Shown here: positions 10,012 through 18,342 of the stretch, piece by piece
Position numbering within the stretch: position 1 is the stretch's first letter
Layout: every line of letters begins with the position of its first letter
NCBI GenBank assembly: GCA_002724315.1
Contig: PBOJ01000124.1
Location: 124,001 to 188,000, forward strand
Source of the DNA: Planctomycetaceae bacterium
GTDB lineage: Bacteria; Planctomycetota; Planctomycetia; Planctomycetales; Planctomycetaceae
Reading direction: 5' to 3'
Length of the DNA: 64,000 nt
Notes under the pieces: generated by a model
The model's input: only the letters and a program-made list of their open reading frames with translations
Database searches by the model: none
What the model was told of the DNA's origin: nothing
Made by a program: the position numbers and the translations under genes

Positions 10012-11669
10012 GCGGGACCGAGGTGGGCAGTACGTCGACCGGGGGAGCTGCGGTCGTTGCCGCACTGGCGGCCCACGGCATCGAGACGATCTTCGGCATT
10101 CCGGGGACCCACAACCTGGCGGTGTACGAGGGCCTGGCCGGACAGTCCGATGTGACGCATATCCTGGCGCGGCACGAGCAGGGGGCCGGATTCATGGCCG
10201 ACGGGTACGCCCGTGCCAGCGGCGGCGTCGGGGTCTGCCTGAGCACCACGGGGCCGGCGGCGCTCAACGTGCTGACTCCCCTGGGCACCGCATTCGCCGA
10301 TTCTGTTCCGGTGCTCTCGATCGCCAGTGAGATCCCTTCGCGCGGATTGGGGCTTGGCAAGGGGTTCCTGCACGAGTGTGTCGATCAACTGGGCTGCTAC
10401 TCGCCGGTGACCAAGTTCTCGGCCCGGGTGACCGAAGTCGAGGCGATCGTGCCCACGTTGTGCTCGGCGATTGCAGCGATCACCAGCGGGCGGCCCCGGC
10501 CTGCGGCGATTGACATCCCCTGCGACATTCTCGACGCCGAGGGGATCGTGGGTGACACCGTGCCGGAAGACGTGGATGGATCGGGTAGCGATGACCAGGC
10601 CATCCACCGCGTGGCCGAGGTGCTGGATTCCGCTCAACGCCCGTTGATTTGGGCCGGCGGTGGTGTGGTTCGCAGTGGCGGATTTGCGGCCCTGGCCCGC
10701 TTGGCCGAACGCCTGGATGCTCCGGTGTTTTCGACTGTTCTCGGCAAAGGGGCGCTGCCGGCCGATCACCCACTGTCGGCCGGCGAAGGACTGCTCCATC
10801 CGTCCGCGAGTGATATGCGGGCTGATTGCGACGTGTTGCTCGCGGTCGGCACCGGTTTCGGACAACTCGAGACGGTCAGTTGGCGGTTGCCGATGCCGCC
10901 AGTGCTGATTCAGGTGGATGTTGACCCGGCGATGATTGGCCTGAACTATCCCGTCCAGGATTCGATCGTTGGCGATGCGGGAACGGTGCTCGAGGCACTC
11001 TGTGAGGCGGTTTCGGAACGGAAACCGGCCAGGGCCGATGATGTGGCGACGATGCGGAGCGAACTGCGGCGGCAGAGCATCGAGCGATGTGGTCACGTGG
11101 TCGACCTGATCGACGCGGTTCGTTCGGGGACACCGCGTGAGGCCATCTTCGTCAATGATCTGACCGTGGCCGGTTACTGGGGACGGTACCTGCTGGATGT
11201 CTATGAACCCCGCAGCTACCTCTATCCCTGGAACTTCTGCACCCTGGGCTACGCGCTCTCGGCGTCGATCGGCGCGGCGACGGCGCGACGGGATTGCCCG
11301 GTCGTGGTGCTGACCGGTGACGGGGGCATGTTGTTCAATGTCCAGGAACTGGCCACCGCCGTGCAGCACGCCGTTCCGCTGACAGTGATCGTTTTCAACG
11401 ATGATGCGTACGGAGTGCTCAAGCCACAGCAGGAGGACCGCTACGGACGGACGTTCGCCACCGACCTCAGGAACCCGGACCTCGTCCGGCTGGCCGAATC
11501 GTTCGGGGCCGACGGAATCCGCGTCAATTCCGCCGAGCAACTCGGAAAGGAACTGTCCACAGCCGTCGAGAACGACCGCGTGACGGTCATCGATGTTCCG
11601 GTTTCGGTTCCCTGGCCGATCTGGAAGGGGCAGGAAGCCGTTGTGGCCACCCGGAAGGACACCGCGTGA
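10008..11669 (+). CDS. Thiamine diphosphate-dependent enzyme (AruI / acetolactate synthase-like)
   Basis: A 553-residue member of the ThDP-dependent decarboxylase/synthase family. The Pyr domain has FGIPGTHNLAVYEGLAG and the activating Glu57 in RHEQGAGFMADGYARASG. A central domain carries RPLIWAGGGVV. The PP domain has the Mg/ThDP motif beginning GDGGMLFNVQEL and closing with VFNDDAYG (about 436-466). The HEQGAGFMADGYAR form resembles 5-guanidino-2-oxopentanoate decarboxylase (AruI) at least as much as acetolactate synthase, so the substrate is probably a 2-oxo acid of unknown identity. Regulatory subunits of acetolactate synthase are absent nearby. GTG starts at 10008, and 4-bp GTGA overlaps join it to both neighbours. 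Confidence 0.85.
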   Translation: MSGTEVGSTSTGGAAVVAALAAHGIETIFGIPGTHNLAVYEGLAGQSDVTHILARHEQGAGFMADGYARASGGVGVCLSTTGPAALNVLTPLGTAFADSVPVLSIASEIPSRGLGLGKGFLHECVDQLGCYSPVTKFSARVTEVEAIVPTLCSAIAAITSGRPRPAAIDIPCDILDAEGIVGDTVPEDVDGSGSDDQAIHRVAEVLDSAQRPLIWAGGGVVRSGGFAALARLAERLDAPVFSTVLGKGALPADHPLSAGEGLLHPSASDMRADCDVLLAVGTGFGQLETVSWRLPMPPVLIQVDVDPAMIGLNYPVQDSIVGDAGTVLEALCEAVSERKPARADDVATMRSELRRQSIERCGHVVDLIDAVRSGTPREAIFVNDLTVAGYWGRYLLDVYEPRSYLYPWNFCTLGYALSASIGAATARRDCPVVVLTGDGGMLFNVQELATAVQHAVPLTVIVFNDDAYGVLKPQQEDRYGRTFATDLRNPDLVRLAESFGADGIRVNSAEQLGKELSTAVENDRVTVIDVPVSVPWPIWKGQEAVVATRKDTA

Positions 11670-12607
11670 ATCGCCTGGCCAAGCAACTGAAGGACCGGGG
11701 CGGGCGTGTGCGGGTCGACAAGGCCGGCCGGTTGGTCTCGGTCCGGTTCGTCGATCGACCGATCGAGACGGCGGACCTGGATCTGCTGGTGCAGTGCCGC
11801 AATCTCCGCCGGCTCGACCTCGAGGGCTCACGGCTGGATGACGCCGGGTTGTCGCGCCTGGCCACCATCACGTCACTGGAGTCTCTGGCGGTACACGACG
11901 CCCGTATCACCGACGCGGGATTGAAGTCCGTCGCACGGCTCGACCAGTTGAAGACTCTCGGGCTGGCCGGCACACGGATCGGAGATGCGGGACTGGCTCA
12001 CCTGGCGGGGCTGGTTCGGCTCGAGGGCCTGGTGCTGACCAACTCGAAGATCACTGACAAGGGGCTGGTGCACCTGAAACCACTGGTTCGCCTGTCGGAT
12101 CTTCCGGTCCGCGGGACCAGGGCCACGTTCGGGGGCGTGATCGAGCTGTTTGTGCGACACCAGCGTCGTGGCTTGGCTGCGGCGGTACGGGCGATGGGAT
12201 TGGCACCCACCGGTGATGGTTCCATCAAGCGGATTGACCTGGGGCGAACCGGGGTTCGCGACCAGGACCTGGCTCACTTGGCCGATCTCAAGGGGCTGGA
12301 ACACCTGATCCTGGCGACCACCGGCATCACCGACGCCGGGCTGGCCCATGTCGGTCGGCTGAAGCGACTCAAGGGGCTCTACCTGGCCAAGTGTGCCGTC
12401 ACCGATGCCGGGCTGGCTCACCTGGCCGGATTGCGCGAGATCGAGTCGCTGAACCTCTACGGCACGGGCGTGACGGACGCGGGACTGCCTCATCTGTACG
12501 GAATGAAGCGGATGCGGGACCTGTATCTGACGGACCTCAAGCTGAGCGAGGAGGCGATTACGAAGCTGAAGGCGGAATTGCCCAGGGTCACGGTGGCCGG
12601 ACCGTGA
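11666..12607 (+). CDS. Leucine-rich repeat protein
   Basis: A 313-residue protein built mostly of about 24-residue leucine-rich repeats with the planctomycete-style consensus ITDAGLAHLAGLKRLxxLxL. Repeats are clear at roughly residues 45-165 and 195-290, separated by a short irregular segment (VIELFVRHQRRGLAAAVRAM). No signal peptide or membrane segment is visible. LRR proteins of this type are presumed protein-binding adaptors. It starts with GTG at 11666, sharing 4 bp with the ThDP enzyme stop codon. The partnership with an enzyme gene is odd and may indicate a complex, but that is inference. Confidence 0.88.
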   Translation: MNRLAKQLKDRGGRVRVDKAGRLVSVRFVDRPIETADLDLLVQCRNLRRLDLEGSRLDDAGLSRLATITSLESLAVHDARITDAGLKSVARLDQLKTLGLAGTRIGDAGLAHLAGLVRLEGLVLTNSKITDKGLVHLKPLVRLSDLPVRGTRATFGGVIELFVRHQRRGLAAAVRAMGLAPTGDGSIKRIDLGRTGVRDQDLAHLADLKGLEHLILATTGITDAGLAHVGRLKRLKGLYLAKCAVTDAGLAHLAGLREIESLNLYGTGVTDAGLPHLYGMKRMRDLYLTDLKLSEEAITKLKAELPRVTVAGP

Positions 12608-12614
12608 CCCGCTG

Positions 12615-14099
12615 CTAGCCGGTCAACTCGGTGATGGCTTTTCCCTCCGACAGCACCGGCACGGGGCGACCCGCCACGTTGTTGAACGTCCGCTCGGTGT
12701 CGATGCCCATCGTGTGGTAGATCGTTGCCAGGACATCACGAGGGGTGAGCGGCCTGGAGGCGGGGCGTTCGCCTTTGTCGTTGGTGCTGCCGATGATCTG
12801 GCCACGTGCCAGGCCTCCACCGAACATCATCACGTTGCCGGCCGGTCCCCAGTGCTCGCGTCCGGGACAGCCCTTGCGGACGTAGACCTTTGGCGTTCGG
12901 CCGAATTCTCCGGCCAGGACCACCAGCACCTCGTCGGAGAGTCCCCGTTCATCGAGATCCTCGATCAGCGCCGAGACGGCGCGGTCGAACTTGGGGCCGC
13001 GGCGTCTCATGACCTCGAAGATGTTGCCGTGGACGGCGTGATCGTCCCAGCCAATTCCCGAGCGGTCTCCATCGCCGCGTCCATCCGGTGAGAATCGAAC
13101 GGCGACCACATCGACGCCCGCCTCGACCAGTCTCCGGGCGAGCAGGGCCTGCTGTCCGGAGGTTTCCAGGCCGTACCGTTCGCGAGTTCGCCGATCCTCT
13201 CGGCTGAGATCGAAGGCGCGGGCGGCGCGGCCGGAACCGCTGAGCAGATCGAAGGCCTGCTGGGTGTAACGGTCCGCGGCGTCGAGTTGACCGTGGAGGT
13301 CAATTTCGGACCTCAGGGTTCCCCGGCGGACGAAACGGTCGAGGCTGGCCAGGATGGCTCGTCGGTCGGCCAGTTTCTTTCCGTCATCTCCCGCCTGCAG
13401 GTTCTGGACCTGGAATCTTGGTCGGGACGGGTCGCCGGATACCTGGAACGGGCCGGCGTTCGGGCCGAGGTAGGCTGGTCCACCGCGATGCAGGCCGATG
13501 GAGGATTGGCCGCCGAGCGCGACGTAGCCGGGCAAGCCACCACCAGTAGCAAGCCGCCGTCGGTTGCGGCGCATGCCACGAGCGAGGTTGGGGTCGGTCG
13601 AGGCACCCAGCGAGATCGGAGAGGCTTCCTCGTGCTGCCGGCTACGGATCCGATGCATGATCGCCGCGCAGTCGGGGTACTCGCTCCGGCCGCCGACAAT
13701 TCTGGCTCCGAAATACCCGGTGATGAAGTTGTGCGTGCCGTCGACGTGTCCGGAGGAGGGCTGGTGGATCGAACGGATGACACTGAAACGGTCGGCCAAT
13801 GCGGCTGTCCGTGGCAGGATTTCACAGAACTGAACTCCCGGCAACGCCGTGGAGATGGCGTCGAGTTCACCGCGGTACTCAGCCGGGGCCAGTGGTTTGG
13901 GGTCAAAGGTTTCGTGGTGACTCGGTCCGCCGTCCTGCCACAGCAGGATGACTCGCCGTTGCGGTGCTGCTCCGCCCGGCCGCGCCGCCTCGGCGCGAAG
14001 CCGCAGGATGTGGGGCAGTGAGAACGCACCCATGCCGGTCATGACCTGGGCCATGGCACGACGGCGGGTGCATCCGGGATAGACGGGTGTCTCGGGCAT
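12615..14099 (-). CDS. DUF1501 family protein
   Basis: A 494-residue DUF1501 protein. The N-terminus CTRRRAMAQVMTGMGAFSLP resembles a Tat-type leader with RRR. Family blocks include VILLWQDGGPSHHETFDPK, GVDVVAVRFSPDG, the LVVLAGEFGRTPK motif, GREHWGPAGNVMM and a C-terminal DVLATIYHTMGID. Function is unestablished for the family; the fold is alkaline-phosphatase/sulfatase-like. The ATG at 14099 overlaps the TGA of the upstream Gfo/Idh/MocA gene by one base (TGATG), so the two are very likely translated in a coupled way. It converges with the LRR gene, leaving only 7 bp between stops. Confidence 0.9.
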   Translation of the reverse strand: MPETPVYPGCTRRRAMAQVMTGMGAFSLPHILRLRAEAARPGGAAPQRRVILLWQDGGPSHHETFDPKPLAPAEYRGELDAISTALPGVQFCEILPRTAALADRFSVIRSIHQPSSGHVDGTHNFITGYFGARIVGGRSEYPDCAAIMHRIRSRQHEEASPISLGASTDPNLARGMRRNRRRLATGGGLPGYVALGGQSSIGLHRGGPAYLGPNAGPFQVSGDPSRPRFQVQNLQAGDDGKKLADRRAILASLDRFVRRGTLRSEIDLHGQLDAADRYTQQAFDLLSGSGRAARAFDLSREDRRTRERYGLETSGQQALLARRLVEAGVDVVAVRFSPDGRGDGDRSGIGWDDHAVHGNIFEVMRRRGPKFDRAVSALIEDLDERGLSDEVLVVLAGEFGRTPKVYVRKGCPGREHWGPAGNVMMFGGGLARGQIIGSTNDKGERPASRPLTPRDVLATIYHTMGIDTERTFNNVAGRPVPVLSEGKAITELTG

Positions 14100-15472
14100 C
14101 AGGTCAGGGAACCGTACTCACGGTCCTTGATCAGTCCGGGCATTGGGATCGGGTAGGTGCCGTCGGGGTTGGCCTTCAACGGAGATGGCCCGTCGAGCGT
14201 CAGGCGGTCGACAGTCGGGGCGAACTCGTGCTGGCAGTTGAGCATCTGGTCGCGGGTGATGATCTGGCCGGTGTGGGCCGCCATGCGTCCCATCGCCGTC
14301 ACGAGGCTGGCCTCGGTGCCGCGTTGCACCTCGTTGTACGGCTCGTCCCGTCGGATCGCCGTCAGCAGGTCATCCCATTCGACCTGGTAGGGGTTGGGTT
14401 CCCTGCCGGGGAACGACCAGGCGATGTTCTCCTTGGTCATTTTCCAGCCCTTGTAGATCTTGGCTCGCGAAGGAGCGTGTCCTCGTGAGGAGATCACCGC
14501 CGAGCCCTTGCTGCCATGAGCAAAACTGGCGAAACGCTGGTTGCAACCGGGGATCGTGCGGCCATTGACCAGCAGCTTGGTTCCGTCGGCGTAGGTGAAC
14601 TCGATCGAGTAGGTGTCGAAGTTCTGGTCGACATCATCACCGCGGTAGTGCCGTCCCCCGGAGGCCTCGGCCTGGACCGGGAAGGCGTTCTTCATCCAAC
14701 TGCATTCGTCGATGTTGTGGATCAGGAAATCGCTGACCGCACCACCGGAGAGCCAGAGGAAGGCGTGGAAGCGACGGATCTGGTAGAGCAGGTCGGAGGA
14801 CCCCTTGGGGGCCTTGCCGGTGGCGGCCGAACCGGTTGGGCCGGCCATGCGATAGGCCCGCAGTTCGAGCACGTCACCAATCTGGCCGTCCTGGATCCGG
14901 CGGAACAGTTCCTGCCTCGCCTTACAGTGCCGACACATCAGGCCGACACCCACCTTGAGGTTCTTCTTGACCGATTGCTTGCCCAGGTCCAGCATCCTGC
15001 GGCTGCTCGGACCGTCGATGGAGACGGGCTTCTCCATGAAGACGTTCAGGCCCTTCTCGATGGCGTAGGTGAACTGGACCCAGCGGAAGGCGGCCGGGGT
15101 GGTCAGGATCACCACGTCGCCGGGACTCAGGCAGTCCATCGCCTCGCGATACGCTTCGAATCCGATGAACTGGCGGTCCTCGGGCACGTCCACGGCACCG
15201 CGGAAGCGGTTCGTCAGGGCCTTGTGCGAGTTGGCCATGCGGTCTTCAAAGACATCGGCCATGGCCACCAGGCGGGTTGGTCCCACCTTGCTGGCCAGAG
15301 CGTTAGCCGCGGCGCCGGTTCCCCGGCCACCAGCACCCACCAGGGCCAGTTGAATCGTGTTGTTTCCGGCTGCGTAGATTGCCGGCGCCGTCGAGCCGAC
15401 CAATGCCGCCGCACCGGCAACCTTCAGAAAATCACGTCGCGAATCGTCCTGAGGTTGTTGCGTTTGGCTCAT
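14099..15472 (-). CDS. Tat-exported Gfo/Idh/MocA family oxidoreductase
   Basis: A 457-residue NAD(P)-dependent oxidoreductase. The start at 15472 (MSQTQQPQ) is favoured because it precedes a classic twin-arginine leader, DSRRDFLKVAGAAALVG, and follows GAGAGAAACG. An upstream in-frame ATG would add 67 unlikely residues. The Rossmann fold begins LALVGAGGRGTG, and the nucleotide-site EKP motif is in VFMEKPVS. Members act on sugars or cyclitols, and exported forms are common in Planctomycetes, where they probably carry tightly bound cofactor. The DUF1501 gene follows with a 1-bp overlap. The substrate is not predictable. Confidence 0.9.
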   Translation of the reverse strand: MSQTQQPQDDSRRDFLKVAGAAALVGSTAPAIYAAGNNTIQLALVGAGGRGTGAAANALASKVGPTRLVAMADVFEDRMANSHKALTNRFRGAVDVPEDRQFIGFEAYREAMDCLSPGDVVILTTPAAFRWVQFTYAIEKGLNVFMEKPVSIDGPSSRRMLDLGKQSVKKNLKVGVGLMCRHCKARQELFRRIQDGQIGDVLELRAYRMAGPTGSAATGKAPKGSSDLLYQIRRFHAFLWLSGGAVSDFLIHNIDECSWMKNAFPVQAEASGGRHYRGDDVDQNFDTYSIEFTYADGTKLLVNGRTIPGCNQRFASFAHGSKGSAVISSRGHAPSRAKIYKGWKMTKENIAWSFPGREPNPYQVEWDDLLTAIRRDEPYNEVQRGTEASLVTAMGRMAAHTGQIITRDQMLNCQHEFAPTVDRLTLDGPSPLKANPDGTYPIPMPGLIKDREYGSLT

Positions 15473-15812
15473 CGTTTCTCTCTCCGGTATCAGGTCTTTT
15501 CGACCGATGCGGGATCGGCCGGTGATGTTGCCGGTTTTCGGGCGACTGAATTGTACGTCAACCGGCCGTTCGGAATCATCTCCAACCCGACGCACAGGCG
15601 CAAATGTCTCGGGAATTGGTGACAGGCGGCCGAGATAGACGATTTTACCGGTTGTGAAAACATATGTACACATCAGTGAAACTCATTGCAATCAGCAGGT
15701 CGGAAGATGTTGCGATTTCCGATACACTGAGATAGCTTCACGGCAACGCACACGTTTCCATCGGCTTCGGAATTTCGGGGCACATGGAGACCGAACTGGC
15801 AGAGGACGGCCG
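15473..15812. other. Divergent intergenic region
   Basis: About 340 bp between the divergent Gfo/Idh/MocA and DUF1501 genes, locally AT-richer than its surroundings near 15640-15720. It holds a minus-strand promoter candidate (15642-15670) and, for the plus strand, TTGCGA (15710-15715), 17 bp, TAGCTT (15733-15738), which is weak. No other gene-like content was seen. Confidence 0.4.
15642..15670 (-). promoter_or_regulatory. Candidate promoter for the Gfo/Idh/MocA gene
   Basis: Read on the minus strand: TGTACA (15670-15665), a 17-bp spacer, TAAAAT (15647-15642). It would give a leader of about 165 nt before the ATG at 15472. The -35 is imperfect. Confidence 0.35.
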
Positions 15813-17225
15813 ATGCTGACAATCCCAGGGGTTCAGTCGAGTTATTGCGACGGCATGACGCGTCGGAGTTGTCTGCAGATCGGCAGCCTGGCCCTCGGCG
15901 GGTTGTCGTTGCCGGAGATACTGCGGGCCGAGGCAGAGTCGAAGTTGGACCGCCCGATCAAGGGCGTGATCATGGTGATTCTGCCCGGTGGTCCGACGCA
16001 CCTGGACATGTACGACCTGAAGCCGGATGCGCCATCGGAGATCCGCGGCGAGTTCGAGCCCATCGCGACCAAGGTTCCGGGCATGGATGTCTGCGAACTG
16101 ATGCCGGGATTGGCCGGTATCGCAGACAAGCTGTCGGTGGTCCGGTCGCTTCATGGGTTCAAGAACGATCACAATACGCACTGGTGTTCGACCGGGTGGG
16201 AGTCTCATGACGAGATGCCCGCTTCGCCGCTGGTTCCCGGATTTCCTCCGGGTGGGTGGCCGTCATTGGGATCGGTACTTTCCAAGCAGCTTGGCCCACT
16301 GGTGCCGGGTGTTTCACCGGCTGTCGACCTGGTGCCGACTGACGCGGATGCCCGCTTCATCATGAGGATCGGGCCGACGCAGCCGGGATTTCTTGGATCG
16401 GCCCATGCCGGATTCGAGGTCGACGCGGTGGATCGTCGCAACCTGAGGCTCAACGGCGTGAGCCTGCGACGGCTGGGTGATCGTCGGCAGTTGCTTTCGA
16501 GCTTTGATCGTTTTCGTCGCCAGGTGGAGATCGACGGTCGCGGTGACGGAATCGACGAGTTCCATCAGCAGGCCTTCGACGTGCTGACATCACCACGGTT
16601 GGCCGAGGCCCTGGACCTGAGTCGCGAGGAGCGGTCGGTCAAGAAACGTTACGGGCTCGAGGAGGAGTATCCCAACGAGCGAAACGGCAAGACGTACCTG
16701 CACCAGTTCCTGCTGGCACGCCGGGTGATCGAGGCGGGAGCCCGTTGCGTGACGGTCGCTTTCTCGCGCTGGCCGTTCGGTCGGATGCTGAGGAACGACT
16801 ACAACTGGGACTGGCACAAGGACAACTTCAACGAGGCACGTGGTGCGTTGCCTCTGTTTGACCTGGGGCTTTCGACGATGATCTCCGATCTCGGCGAACG
16901 CGGTCTGCTGGATGATATTGCCGTGGTGTCGTGGGGTGAGTTTGGGCGGACACCCAAGATCAATGGCAACGCCGGTCGCGATCACTGGCCCAATGTCGCC
17001 GGGGCCCTGTTGGCCGGCGGCGGAATGCAACACGGTCAGGTGATCGGTTCCAGCAGCCGCCTGGGTGGGGAACCACACGAACGGCCCGTACATTTCCGCG
17101 AGATCTTTGCGTCGCTGTACCAGCGGCTGGGCATCGACGTCACCACGACGCAGCTCACCGACCTGGGTGGTCGACCGCATTACCTGGTCGGCGAGCACCG
17201 GGCGATGCCCGAACTGGTGGGGTAG
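15813..17225 (+). CDS. DUF1501 family protein
   Basis: A 470-residue DUF1501 protein. The ATG at 15813 follows AGAGGACGG, a good ribosome-binding site, and begins MLTIPGVQSSYCDGMTRRSC; the RR pair and the following hydrophobic stretch suggest a weak Tat-type leader. Family blocks are VIMVILPGGPTHLDMYDLK, ARCVTVAFSRWPFG, AVVSWGEFGRTPK, GRDHWPNVAGALLAGGG and a C-terminal EIFASLYQRLGID. The opening MLTIPG...CDG...RR resembles the DUF1501 protein at 1793-3256 (MLGITG...CDG...SRR), so these two are probably close paralogues. It is divergent from the Gfo/Idh/MocA gene and converges on the TPR gene with a 19-bp gap. Confidence 0.9.
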   Translation: MLTIPGVQSSYCDGMTRRSCLQIGSLALGGLSLPEILRAEAESKLDRPIKGVIMVILPGGPTHLDMYDLKPDAPSEIRGEFEPIATKVPGMDVCELMPGLAGIADKLSVVRSLHGFKNDHNTHWCSTGWESHDEMPASPLVPGFPPGGWPSLGSVLSKQLGPLVPGVSPAVDLVPTDADARFIMRIGPTQPGFLGSAHAGFEVDAVDRRNLRLNGVSLRRLGDRRQLLSSFDRFRRQVEIDGRGDGIDEFHQQAFDVLTSPRLAEALDLSREERSVKKRYGLEEEYPNERNGKTYLHQFLLARRVIEAGARCVTVAFSRWPFGRMLRNDYNWDWHKDNFNEARGALPLFDLGLSTMISDLGERGLLDDIAVVSWGEFGRTPKINGNAGRDHWPNVAGALLAGGGMQHGQVIGSSSRLGGEPHERPVHFREIFASLYQRLGIDVTTTQLTDLGGRPHYLVGEHRAMPELVG

Positions 17226-17244
17226 TCCACCCGAGCCGTGCGGT

Positions 17245-18342
17245 TCAGCGATCGCCGCGACGGTCGTCTTCTGGCGGCACGCCGTTGTCTGCCGACTGTT
17301 GTTTCAGTTCCTGAAACCGTTTGCGGTGCCGTGCGGCGAGTGCCGATTTGCCGAGTCGGCGGTAACACTCGGCCAGCTTGTAGTGCACGATCGTGTCCTT
17401 TTCGAGCGATCGCACAGCCCGCTTCAGGTCGCCGAGGGCCGCCTCAAGTTCGCCGATGTCCATCCGCATGATGCCCCGCAACCGGATGGCTTCGGCCGGC
17501 ACACGGGCAAGCAGCGTCAGCCCTCGTTCGAGTTCCTCGAGTCCCTGACTGGGACGGCCCTCGAGCCGCAGCAGGCGGGCGCGGTGGATATGCAGCCGCG
17601 CTGGCGAGACCTGGCCACCCGACTCCAGGTCGGTCAGTGCGTCGCGGGCAGCCGTCGCGTCACCGAGCAGGATTGTCTGTTCGATCAGGCGGTGTCTCAA
17701 CTCCGTCGTATCGCGTTGTGGGAGACGTTGTTGAAGAGCCAGCCTCAGAACGTCGACCAGTTCGGACGTGTTGCCCCCGGCTGTCACCGCATCGACAGTC
17801 AGCCACCACCATCGGGGATTCTCGGGTTCCAGATTGGCCAGTGTCCGCGCCGGCGTGGCCATGTGGTAGGTGGGCCTTCCAGGACCGCCGGATGCGATGA
17901 GTTTGACCAGGGTGGAACGCTGTCGTGGGCCGGGACGCTGGGAGACGGCGGTGAGGACACGATGTGCCAGACGATTGCGGCCAAGCCGGGCAGCCCGGTC
18001 GGCCAGTTCCGAGAGTGCCGGAGTGGGTGCGTTGTCGAGAAGGTCGTCGTCGACCAGTTCGGCCGCAGCATCCCACGCTTCTTGTTGAAGGCGGACGCTG
18101 GCCAGCACGGTCCTGGCCTCGAGGTCGGCAGAAGGATACTCGGCAATCACCTGTTGGAGCAGCTGTACGGCTCGCTTTGGGTTGTTTCGCCGGCATCTCG
18201 AAGCTTCTTCGATCAGCGAATGCGGATTTGTCGACCAGAGCCACCACCAGCCGCCGCCTGCGGCAATTGCCACGAGCGTGATGCCCAGAGTCAGTGTCAC
18301 CCGTCGAGGCAGCCGAGAGGGGGCGGTTGTTTCACTGGACAT
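17245..18342 (-). CDS. Membrane-anchored tetratricopeptide-repeat protein
   Basis: A 365-residue protein starting at the ATG at 18342 (MSSETTAPSR). One transmembrane segment (about 16-37, LTLGITLVAIAAGGGWWWL) anchors a helical periplasmic part. TPR-like helical pairs run through residues 45-360, clearest in the last 100: RLRGIMRMDIGELEAALGDL and VHYKLAECYRRLGKSALAA. It overlaps the end of the CRTAC1 gene by 11 bp, so the pair is surely co-transcribed. Planctomycetes often pair a TPR protein with a CRTAC1/ASPIC-UnbV protein, but what they do is unknown. Confidence 0.78.
   Translation of the reverse strand: MSSETTAPSRLPRRVTLTLGITLVAIAAGGGWWWLWSTNPHSLIEEASRCRRNNPKRAVQLLQQVIAEYPSADLEARTVLASVRLQQEAWDAAAELVDDDLLDNAPTPALSELADRAARLGRNRLAHRVLTAVSQRPGPRQRSTLVKLIASGGPGRPTYHMATPARTLANLEPENPRWWWLTVDAVTAGGNTSELVDVLRLALQQRLPQRDTTELRHRLIEQTILLGDATAARDALTDLESGGQVSPARLHIHRARLLRLEGRPSQGLEELERGLTLLARVPAEAIRLRGIMRMDIGELEAALGDLKRAVRSLEKDTIVHYKLAECYRRLGKSALAARHRKRFQELKQQSADNGVPPEDDRRGDR

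Noticed and set aside
9855-11831. 658-codon open frame on the minus strand opposite the ThDP enzyme
   Set aside because: It mirrors the plus-strand coding frame in GC-rich DNA, has no recognisable domain, and would overlap three well-supported genes.
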